Below are positions 22,550 to 33,100 of a DNA stretch of 64,000 nt, piece after piece. The stretch spans positions 16,571,959 to 16,635,958 of the forward strand of contig JAJLRJ010000014.1 of assembly GCA_024195265.1 (NCBI GenBank), written 5' to 3'. Position numbers and translations under genes: made by a program. The number at the start of each line of letters is the position of its first letter. The first letter of the stretch is position 1. A model generated the notes under the pieces. The model ran no database searches, was not told the DNA's origin, and saw only the letters and a program-made list of their open reading frames with translations. Source of the stretch: Dendrophyllia cribrosa (Eukaryota > Cnidaria > Anthozoa > Scleractinia > Dendrophylliidae).

Positions 22550-22640
22550 ATTATCTTACAATGGGGTATGGTTGGCTCGATCGGTGTCAAAAACTTTGGC
22601 CTCTTCCCCTTATTTGCAGGTGTTTCTTGGCGATACGGGA
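22550..22640 (+). pseudogene. Degenerate partial duplicate of UGT exon 3
   Basis: GGTATGGTTGGCTCGATCGG then TGTCAAAAAC and CTTATTTGCAGG match, with scattered changes, the first ~75 bases of copy C exon 3 (22731-22811: TCATGGTTGGTCCGATCGGT, TGATTTGCAGG). The preceding TTACAATGG resembles the exon acceptor TTACAGGAG with its AG lost. It is a decayed exon duplication inside intron 2. Confidence 0.7.
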
Positions 22641-23019
22641 TTATGGGGAGATAGGTTGGTCGTATAATCTTAAAATATGGGAGGTGTAAAGGCTTGTCAC
22701 AGACTTCATTTTCTTGTTTTTTCATTACAGGAGTTGTCATGGTTGGTCCGATCGGTGTCAAAAAACCCGGGCCTCTCCCCCCTGATTTGCAGGAGTTTTT
22801 AGACGATGCAGGGGAGCATGGTTTCATTATTGTTTCTTTTGGATCTTATGTGGAAAAAATAATCGCCAAAGAAAAGATTGACATGATGGCCGCAGCATTT
22901 TCAAAGTTGAGACAGAAGGTTTTATGGAGACATAAAGGTAAGTTTTAAATTACTTTACTCTTTGGCGTCAACTTCTATCGCTGTTACTTTAAAGCTTTTC
23001 AGTGAAAAGAAATAAAATG

Positions 23020-23255
23020 CATGAAAGCGTGCTTTGGTTTTTCATTGCTACGCTTTGTGATTGGCTAAAAAATCTCGCGCTACTTTGTCGACCAATCAGA
23101 AGTAAAACCAAAACCAATCGTGACTTGCTCGCACGCGTTTTCCCACGCTTGGCGCCGCCGACATGTAATTGCTTCGAGCTCTGATTGGTTCATTGGATTG
23201 TTTACGACTGCTGTGATTGGTCAGAGTAATTACTTTGGTTGAAAACTGCTCTATG
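23020..23255. repeat. Copy of the CCAATCA-rich repeat
   Basis: Nearly identical to 17280-17510 over GCTACGCTTTGTGATTGGC, ACCAATCAGAAGTAAAACC and GTAATTGCTTCGAGCTCTG, ending GAAAACTGCTCT. It lies in intron 3 of UGT copy C. Confidence 0.8.
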
Positions 23256-24537
23256 TTTGTTTTGTTGATTTAAAGCTTGCGAGAGCGTTTTACAAACTTG
23301 AAATTTGAGTGAGTGAATAAATAAGAAAGGAAACAAGGCTTGCAATAACGAAACCCCAGATTGTCAACACGGCTGCATTTTCCGACGAATAGAATTCACT
23401 CACTCAAACTTCAAGTTTTTGGAATTTCAATGTGGACTCAGTTTATCCATCAACCACCGCTTTGTGTTTTAAAAAAAGAGTATCTCGTCTCCCAGTAATG
23501 CAGTTCATTTTTAATGTAAGTTGTCTCTGTCCACAGGTTACATTCCTTCTTCGCTCAGTCCAAACATCAAACTAGTTGAGTGGTTACCCCAAAATGATTT
23601 ATTAGGCCAAAAGGACATCAAGGCTTTTGTCTCCCATGTTGGATTCAATAGCATGTACGAGTCTGCATACCATGGGGTCCCTGTGGTGGCAGTTCCCTTG
23701 TTTGCTGATCATTTACCAACGCCAAAAGAGTGGAACAGTTCGGATTGGGAATAGTCGTGGATTACAAAAGTGTGAATGCCGAACAACTGTTTGAGACGAT
23801 CGAACAAGTTATCACTGAACCAAGGTAACAAGAGTTGCTTTTGTAGTCAATAAGAACCAGGATTTTTGAAACCGAAAGGTTTAAATTTAGACATGATAAT
23901 CAAATGAAGAGGAAAATGGTATACTGAGAGAACAATTTGCTTAAAACAAACTAATAACTTTGACATGGGTCCAATTAAAGGCGTTACAACACGCAATGTA
24001 AATCATTCAATTCATACGTTATTTTCACTTCAACTATTCTATTAACTTAAAAAAACTGTTCTAGATTCGAAAGAGAGGCCACGCGAATTTCTCGGCTTAT
24101 GAAAGACAGCCCACGGACTCCATTAGAGAAAACTGGTGATTGGATAGAGTATGTACTCAGACATGGTGGAGCCCGGCATCTCAGACCTCAAGTGTTTAAC
24201 ATCCCTTGGTATCAGTACTACCTACTTGATGTCATTGCCTTCCTTGTTGCTATAGTTACCTTGGTTGTCATGGTGATAAAATTGACATGTAGCTGCCTGT
24301 GCCGTTTGTGCTGCAACAAGGGCGGACGCAAAACTAAGGAGGAGTAACTTTATTAGTCTCACCTTGTGAACGTGATCGTTAACGACACAAGCCTTGTAAA
24401 GAGTGAGGATAATAGTTAGATATGTTTAATTACAGTCGAACCTCTCTTAACGGACACCTTTTTAATATGGACGCAGACACTTCTCTATTGCGGAACTGAT
24501 TGCGAAAGCACCAAAATTCACGTGAAAGTCGAACCTC

Positions 24538-24699
24538 TTAAGGGCCCAGTATCACCCATTCGGCTTTGCGGTCGTTTGTTTTTGTTTTCAAATGACGAGC
24601 TCGCTCGTGATTGGCTCTTTCGGGAATTTTCGACTGCGTTAAATTCAATCGTCGAGGCATTGGGCGCGCAATGCATTTTGGGTGGTACTGGGCCTTTAA
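24538..24699. mobile_element. TTAA MITE, family copy 2
   Basis: TTAAGGGCCCAGTATCACCC to GGGTGGTACTGGGCCTTTAA. The interior matches 13121-13261 in inverse orientation (GGTCGTTTGTTTTTGTTTTC, GATTGGCTCTTTCGGGAATT). It lies about 190 bp downstream of the stop of UGT copy C. Confidence 0.85.
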
Positions 24700-25726
24700 G
24701 TAGGCACACCAAAGGGACAGACCCATTTCAGACGGTCCGTATTATAGAGGTCATAGAGTTGACACGAGTCTAAATTGTCCGTAATAGAGAGTTGGCCCTA
24801 AGAAGAGGTTCGCTGACCATGTAAAATCTACCTCTGTAATACAGACACTTGTTCTCTCTCCCATTGGTCATCTGTCAGTATCAGGCCTTCCTTATGGGAT
24901 TGGGGGGGGGGGGGGGGGGGGGAGCTAGAAGAAAGAGAATCGAAAAGCCCGATGCGTGTCAGGTTATCCCTTTGGTATTCATAAATGAACTCTAATAACG
25001 GAAAACACACAGCGACAAACCAATGAAGAGTGCCGGATCTTTTGTAGCCTGGATCAGAAAAAATCTTGAAATGATAAGTAAAGAACGGCATATTCAGTTG
25101 ACTGTTCTTTACTGATTATCGCTTTGGTGTCCGTATTAACGAGGTTCACAGTTAAAACGTTTGGCTTCAAACACTTCTTTTGACATTAAACGTTACATTT
25201 GCAACAAAAATAGAAAGCTAAAATATGATGATCCGATTTTCTTCTATGTTAAAAACGATGCTAAATCGTGCTTTTAAGCTTTCCATCTGGAATGTGAACG
25301 TCCCGGGGGGGATGTACCAATTCTAAAACAACACATGTCATATTCTGGGCTTAATTTCCTAAAAGGTACCGCGATAATTCCAATAGGGGTCATTTTGAAT
25401 TTTAGCACCCTAAGAGGTACCAATGTACAAATTTTGACCCCTAAAAGGTACGACGAGCAGTCATTTTTATATGGGAGTACCCCCGGGGGGGTGGGGGGTG
25501 CGCACCCCCTGCACCCCTCCCCTAGATCTGCCCCGGCCTACGCTCCTCACGATCTGAACACCTGGGACAGGCTATATCAATGGCTAGGATAGAATGGACT
25601 GGTTGAAGTTCTACTCTCCCTTCAAAAAGTTATTTTAAAGTTGTGGAATTATTCTCTTGGTGTTATAGGACTAATAGGAGCATCAGTTGTGTATCAACGA
25701 GCTCACTTGGTCATAATTTTAGTATA
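24700..25726. other. Intergenic, mixed repeats
   Basis: Includes a G21 run at 24902-24922 and CTAAAAGGTAC(C/G) and GGTACC motifs with GGGGGGG blocks at 25305-25500, typical of a decayed TIR element. No gene is seen. Confidence 0.4.
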
Positions 25727-26305
25727 CAGTAGAACCCCTCTAACTCCAACTCGGATAACTCGAACTCCCCGCTAACTCGAACTAAGTTCGATTTCCCTTG
25801 GATTTGGCCCTATTTTTGAGTCATTTTTACTCGGATAACTCGAACTCGGATAACTCGAATTTCCCGCTAACTCGAACTATTTTTCGTTTCCCTTGGCCCA
25901 AATTTACCCCGATAACTCGAACTCTGTTGTTATATGACTTTTCAAAATACAGTATCAAGAAGATAGGCTGCTTGTTTTATGATTGTATTTAACTTCGGAC
26001 TGATCACGTATTTAACATTCTTTACTCTACAAACTTCGTTTATAGTGCAAGAACATGTACCCAAATGTTAAAGTTGCACTTAACTCGAAGTCATAATCTT
26101 TGGAATTTCTTGCTACCATACGCAAATTGAGCGATGTTTATCACAGTAGAAGATAATAAAACTATGTTCACGCTATATATCGTCACTATCATTAATAATT
26201 AACAAAAAAAAAACAAATTTTTCACCGACCCCGATAACTCGAACCCCCGCTAACTCGAACAGATTTTCGTTTCCCTTCAGAGTTCGAGTTAGCGGGGTTC
26301 TACTG
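25727..26305. mobile_element. TA-flanked MITE with TAACTCGAAC repeats
   Basis: TA|CAGTAGAACCCCTCTAACTC on the left and GAGTTAGCGGGGTTCTACTG|TA on the right. TIR beginning CAGT with a TA target duplication indicates a mariner/Tc1-like non-autonomous element. Subterminal repeats GATAACTCGAAC occur several times at each end. Confidence 0.85.
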
Positions 26306-26509
26306 TAGTTTTGATTTAAAAAAGTGAAATATTGAGTCCCTAATAAAGTACCTGCCAAGCTCTCTTCAGCGAGAACCGACGTACAGTTGCACAAGAGGAA
26401 ACCATGACTTTAAAATGAGGCATCGGTCGGCCGCAGCGAATGCTAATAATAAAGTGCTCCTTTTATGTAAGAACAATTCCAGAATTGAATGCCTTGCAGT
26501 CTGATATAG

Positions 26510-26671
26510 TTAAAGGCCCACCTTCACCCAACAGACGTTGCGGTCGTTTGTTTTTGTTTTTTGTGATCTGATTGGTTGAACGCCTTCAAGCGTGAATTTC
26601 GTGTTACACGAAATTCAGCACAGAAAGTGATCACGGCGCGCACAGCATTTTGGGTGAAGGTGGGCCTTTAA
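26510..26671. mobile_element. TTAA MITE, family copy 3
   Basis: TTAAAGGCCCACCTTCACCC to GGGTGAAGGTGGGCCTTTAA. It shares GGTCGTTTGTTTTTGTTTT with copies 1 and 2 but has a different centre (CGTGTTACACG palindrome). Confidence 0.85.
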
Positions 26672-27194
26672 AGGTGGCTTGCATGTACACAGGTTTTACT
26701 TACAATTGGCTAACGTTCTGTCTACCTTGCTATTACCTTCCCTTTTCTGTCATTATATACCGACATTGTTTTCCCCTTTTCACTATAATTAAACGTGATT
26801 TGTGAAGCATTTTGATTTTGCTTGAGTTCATTTCCTGTATTTCTTTGTATTTTAGGGTTTTGATAAATGTTCATCTTTTTTTTCTACTTTACGTCGCTCA
26901 TTTTATCTAAAAGAGACAACGCTGTGACCAGATGAATAAAATTTCTTCGATTTTTACGTGAACGTGAAAGGACTTTTGCAATGATGATTCGTGACGCGTG
27001 AAAAGGTCCAATGTTTTTCGCAAAGGGGCTCAGGGGACTAATAGTTGCGTTGTGTGACAATCGCAAATCACGTATCTGCGTTACAAATTCAAGAAATGAA
27101 GCATTAAAACATGCAAAATTTAAGTACATGCAAATGGATATGTCAGAATTTTAGATTGAGCTATTTCAAAGGTCGACAATCATTTTCTGACAAA
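26672..27194. promoter_or_regulatory. Upstream region of UGT copy D
   Basis: AT-rich sequence immediately 5' of the copy D start codon. No repeat boundary or recognised promoter element could be fixed. Confidence 0.3.
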
Positions 27195-30100
27195 ATGGCG
27201 TCCATATGTTGTCTTCTCGTGTTTTTCACCGTATTGGACTCTGCTTTATCCGCTAAAATCGCGGGTCTCAGTTATGTTTCCACGGGATCTCACTATTTTG
27301 TCATCAGAAATGCGTTAGAAGAGTTAGCATCACGAGGTCATGAGGTAATGAACATTTATTATTATAACAATAAACAAACAACATGATGTAAGAAAGAAAG
27401 TGCTGTTTTAAAAGTTTTCCGGCATTTGGTCTGAATGGTCACACTTAAGGGTTTCCTACGCAGGTTCAAAAGTTAGAACCACCTTGTACAGCATAATAAA
27501 CAGTACCCAAGAAAGTACTGCTCAATAGCTTTAATTTGAATGGTCACACTTTAGGATTTCATCCACAAACTCAAAAGTTAGAACCACCTTGTACAGCATA
27601 ATAAACAGTACCACAGAAAAGTACTGATCAATAGCTTTCATTTGAATGGTCACACTTTAGGATTTCATCCACAAACTCAAAAGTTAGAACCACCTTGTAC
27701 AGCATAATAAACAGTACCACAGAAAAGTACTGCTCAGTAGCTTTCATTTGAATGGTCACACTTTAGGATTTCATCCACAAACTCAAAAGTTAGAACCACC
27801 TTGTACAGCATAATAGACAGTACCACAGGAAAGTACTGCTCAATAGCTTTAATTTGAATGGTCACACTTGAGGATTTCATCCACAGACTCAAAAGTTAGA
27901 ACCACCTTGTACAGCATAATAAACAGCACCACAAGAAAGTACTGCTCAATAGCTTTAATTTGAATGGTCACACTTTAGGAATTAATCCACGAACTCAAAA
28001 CAATTAGGACCACCTTGTACAGCACAATAAACAGTACCACAGGGAACAACTGCTCAGTAGTTTTCATCTGAATATCACACTTCAGGATTTCTTCTACAGC
28101 CTCAAAAGTCAGTGAAAAGTTAGAACCTACTTGTGCAGGGTAATAAGGGAATAGCATTACAGGCAAGTTCATGCTCAATGCCGGGAAAGATAATAGGCCA
28201 CTCAAAGCTGAAATTTGAATGGTCACACAATAGATTCTTATCCGCAGAATCTCTGAAATCTAAATTAGAACGACCCAGCATAATAAAAGTGCTTCTAATT
28301 GCCCTTGTGTAATGTGAATGGTCCACCACAGAACTCAGAGAGAATACCTCTGGGGGTGAGAGATGCTCGAATGGCTAATTATTATGAAAACGATAGTATT
28401 CTAATTATTATAGCTGATAAACAAGCCTTTGATATCCCCGGCACACTTTTGGCAGTGGCAAACACTGGTGATAGCAGATACAGCTTTAAATATAACTTGT
28501 ATGGGGCTCCGCGGATTTTACTTTCGTGGTCTAGCAGAAGACTTCTACTTAATTAATAGCTTGTTGTGGAGGGGTGGGGGAGGGAAGGTAGTTGTCGCAA
28601 TCAGTCGAAAGACCCGATGTTCAATTCTCAGCTGAACAAATTTCCATATGTAAATTGGATATTGATCATTCGATCGATATCGGAGCAGCGCCATTGAAAT
28701 GTCGATTGATGATTGGACTCCTCCAAAGAGTCTTGTTTAAGTGACTGACCAACCGTGACTGCATCTAGAATATATTTTATTTCCCAATAAAATTTAAAAG
28801 CCCCCCCCCATCCCGGGGGGTTATCCCCTACGACATGAAGCTACATAGGTTAGCATGTGCGGTCCCCAAGGGTACCTTCTCCGGGCCCAAAAGCAGCTAA
28901 GGAGGACACGGGTAGGCCACGCTTGCGCTCAGACGCACATTTTGCGAAGGCTTTATTTTTCGAATTAGCCTCGTTTATACTTTTCTTTATAGGTTGCAAT
29001 GATTGTGTCTTCAGATATACAGAGCAAGCCCGGCGATAAAATCCCACACAAGCCCTATCAAGTTCCATTTAAACCTGGCTACATTGAAGAAACCCTAATA
29101 AGACCTGCTCTGGAGGGAAATAAACATGAAATAGGCCGGAATGCGATTCAACTGCACTTGGCTATGTGTGAATGTCTTCTAAACAGCACAGAACTCCTTC
29201 AAGAGCTCAAGGATTTTGACCTCATAGTATACGACTCAACTGCACCGTGTGCTGTACTAGTCAGTCAATTTCTGAAGCTTCCAAACGTAATTATCGCAAT
29301 CGCGCCTCCGAATCACGTGTTTGCGATGTATCAGATGGTTCCAAAGCCTTTATCTTACATTTCACTTGGTGAGTTAGGTTTTCCAAGTGACATGACGTTC
29401 TTACAGCGAGCTACCAACGTGGGTGTGTATTGTCTGCAGCAGGTACTTATGGAGATTCTTTTTGTTCGTCCACTTGAAGCCATCAAGGTTAAGTACAAGA
29501 TCAATCCTGAGAGAAGCTTTAAAGAAGGTTATGGTGACGCTGAACTGGTCATATTCTTAGCGGATTTTGCCATGGAGTATCCACAACCTCTTCTACCAGG
29601 TTGATTTTCCTCAGTTGCCTTTGCCTTCCTTTCCTTCTTAACCCTTTAACTCCCAAGAGTGCCAAATATCAAAATTCAAGAAAAATCCCAAATTTCATTT
29701 TGCAAAATATTGCAAAACAAATGGTACAGTGTGTTGCCCAGTTTCCGGCCAGTACCAGTTTCCGGCCAAAAAACAATTACGTCGGTTATGTTCGTCGGAG
29801 TTTTAAATTTTCGTCCACCGAAGCGTTCCGAAAGAAAGACGAACATTTCCGCTACACATTGGTGGTTTTGGCGTTCTTTTTGAACAAGGAACGGCTGAGG
29901 AAGGAAATGTTTTGTCCAGGTGATTGAACGTTTAGCGATTAATTTTGGCTCGTTTCACTGCACATCAAAACTACCGTAGATAAACAAATAGCTCGTTTCA
30001 CAGGAAATATCTCAAGGAGCTTCATAATTTTTGGACAAATATTAGATTAAAGATGAAAGTGATTAGGGAATCTATCATCGTCAGCTGGAATAGGGCTGTT

Positions 30101-33100
30101 CCTGAAATTTTAGCAGTCAACTCTCAGCGAAGATTTCGACCTAGTGTGCCAGTTTCCGGCCACTAAAAGACACATTGCTCAAAACCTATTTCTTATTAAG
30201 TGAAAGAACCGAATATTAAAATTTCCTGGTCGAGAAATTAAAGATACATGTGTTAGTGTAACAAAGATTACGAATTAACAACAGCTTATGCATGTATAGC
30301 GTGACTAAAAGTACGTAAGTCATGATTTGTTTTTGTAGTAGTCTGTCAACAAACTGCGGAAGACACGCTTCCGGGTCACTAAGGTCATACGTATTTTGAA
30401 TAGTAAAACAGTAGGCGACAAAGCTTAATATTGAAACTTACCTGATATTTATAACTAGGCGACCACTATTATCAAGGGACTTACAAGTCGGTTTACGTCG
30501 AGCGGTTTCAAGGAAAATTTACTTTAAGTCGGTGGCCGGAAACTGGGCTAGCTGGCCGGAAACTGGGCAACTTACTAGTTTTGCGAAAAATGGTATAATT
30601 TCTTTAATACTTGGGGAAGGTCGCCAACCATTTAACGTTTTAAAGGTAAGTAAATGAACTGTCTTTGAAAGGAAATTGAGAAATTTTCCGTGCAAAACAA
30701 AGGAGTTATAGCGATTACAAACTAAAGTGGCCGGAAACTGGGCAACATACTGTACCATGCAAAAGTACTGCTGAAGAGGTTTCATTTAAATAGTCTCGCC
30801 GTAGGATTTCGTCCATAGACTCAAAAGTTAGAACTACATTACATGTCTCCATGATTGACTCTGGGAGTGTAACGGAGCTATTCCACGGGGATTTTGACGT
30901 TTTTTAGGTCAAAACTGTCCCAAATTATAACTAAGGATCTTTCGGAAGATATCAAATAAATTTTCCCAAGACACAAGCGATAAACTTGAAAAATAATTGG
31001 CCAATTCTTTTTTAAGATGCAATCCATTTCCATCCTGGCCATCTATAGCTTAAGACACTTATTTTTACTCTTAGAGTTCTAGTAGAATAATGATAAACAA
31101 AGGTTAAATGTTCACAAGCCTAATGGCTCACAACTACCGGAGCTTAATCCGGTTTCGGTAGCATGAAGCGACGGAGAGTATTACTACTCCCCCCTGGATG
31201 GGATTCTAGTCCATCGCAAGGTTCCCCTCAGCATTATGTCGCCGGTACTCATCTATACACCTGGGCCGGGTTGTTCAAAACGCGGTTAAGCTAACCCAGG
31301 GTTAGCGTCAATTTTAATTCCAGTTGAATTAATAATCAATGAGGTTTTTCCAAAGTAATTTTTCCCTTTAGTTTAGACTTTGACTTGTCTCCCCATGGAA
31401 CTTAAAAAAATAGCTTTTGAAAACTTTTCTAACAAGAGAAATGAAATCCTCGGTTAAGTTTTAATCCCGGGTCAGCGTTAACCGGCTTTCGAACAACCAG
31501 GCCCTGGGCGAGGAGAGACAACGTGGTGCAAAGTCTCTAGTCTAAGGGAACAACACGACGACAGAGACCAGGCTTGACTGCCACCGACCTTCAGGTTGAA
31601 AGTCCGACTCGTTAACCACTAGACCCTGACCGCGCCTCCACGAATGATAAACAAAACTGGACCTTTATTTTTGAGTTTCCACCGACATATATATGTCTTT
31701 TGACTTTATAAAGTAACACTAAAGGTGACGACATAGCCCCTTTAATTTGCAACGGCCCGCAAAAATTGTTTTCAATTTGAAACATTTTCACTTTTCCAAG
31801 ACGTTCGTTTCGCTACAAAGCCGTTTTGCTAAAAGTCGCCTTGCAATAACTTGAAATCGATCGGCCTAATGCGCCGATCAATTCGAAACATCAACATCCC
31901 CCCGGGCAATGCCCCGGGCATTTGAACTTTTGAAGATCGACTTGTTCAAATTCCCGCCCGTTGGGCCAAAATTGCATTCAAATACCCCACCCTAGCACTG
32001 GATTTGACTGTCAAATGCCCCTCCTAACGATAAAATGTTTTTAGTGAGATTAAAAAATACACTTTGCATTCACTTTTTCTGATTTATTCTAGCTATTGTT
32101 TTCCTCGAGAATATACTCAACTGAACCGCGTATACTTTGCAACTGATATTTCACGGCACTCCTGTGGCACTCCTGTGGTTGTCTTGGGGATTTACTTTTC
32201 GATATTTTTTTATTTGAGTAATTTCTCGTGTGATCAACAAATATTGCAAAAATATTTAGCAACGCGGTTGATTCATTTTTGGAAGCGTTAATTTCCACGA
32301 GGTAAAAATTTATTATTCTAAACGCGTTTTATATCAACTGACAAATGTTTCCTTAAAGAATTTTCTGTTTGAGAGAGTTCATTTTGCAGTGTTTTTTCTT
32401 TCAATCAATGGCCGTTTAAGATCTGCGTACATTTAATAGACTGGCACAGGACTGGCAATGCAGTCAGCCATTTTGACTTCGAAATCTAAAACGCGTTGAA
32501 TGGCAGTTGAATTTAACTTTTCATACAAACCTTCAAAAACACTGCAAAGCTTTGTCAGCCCATTTTACTAGCCATTCACTAACAAAAACGATATTTTCCC
32601 CTTTAAATTGCTCCATGTTGAATCTGAACTGCTACCGCATGTGTTTGATAGGCACCGGCCAAAAAAATATATTTTGAACACTTCCGGTTCAAATTCCTCA
32701 CCCCACCAAGGCAAAGTCAAATTACCCACCCCTGGGATGGCCTTTCACATCAAATTCCCGACTCCCCGGGCACAGAAAATGTTCAAATACCCGGGGCTTG
32801 CCCGGGGGGGGGGGGGGGGGGGATGTTGATGTTTCGAATTGATCGGCGCATAACCCGGCCTAATTTTCTGATAATTCTTTATATGACCTGTATGTTTAAT
32901 TATTCAGTGATATTAGTTCATCCTAAATGCGCTGTTATTTGAGGCAATTGAAGCTTGCAGACCTGACGAGACTCGTTGCGAGACAAGTTGCGAATGAAAT
33001 TGCACGTGTATATATAACTCCCCTCTATGCAACTTGTCTTGCAGCGAAAAATGTTGTTGCGAGTTGCAGAAAAATATGAACAATCTTCTACTTCCTCCGC

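Larger units (their letters stand above)
20463..24347 (+). pseudogene. UGT copy C, three one-base deletions
   Basis: Plus-strand UDP-glycosyltransferase with all five exons: 20463-20612, 21612-22213, 22731-22937, 23537-23824 and 24065-24347. An in-frame upstream ATG is at 20451. Exon 1 encodes a signal peptide and AGSHYF with catalytic-type His33; the Asp position reads VYEGPAL (Glu). Each break is a single missing base. At the exon 2 acceptor only TACTGG follows AG where the sisters have a G first. In the Thr codon near 21960, HMIP(T) continues in another frame as PVSYVPQHLTGF. Near 23711, FADH switches frame to [12 protein letters not shown] and exon 4 is 288 rather than 289 nt. Exons 3 and 5 are intact, ending with a TM helix and KTKEE. 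There are no nonsense substitutions, so it is either a very young pseudogene or a locus with sequencing indels. A 92-G run precedes exon 2. Confidence 0.85.
30871..31742. mobile_element. MITE related to 8351-8742, interrupted by a SINE
   Basis: The left part (GGAGCTATTCCACGGGGATT, TTTTAGGTCAAAA) and right part (AACAAAACTGGACC, GTGACGACATAGCCCCTTTA) match the ends and interior of the inner MITE at 8351-8742. Interrupted at 31102-31642. Confidence 0.65.

Noticed and set aside
27433..28110. CRISPR-like array
   Set aside because: Units are contiguous ~106-bp tandem repeats with no unique spacers, in a eukaryotic intron.
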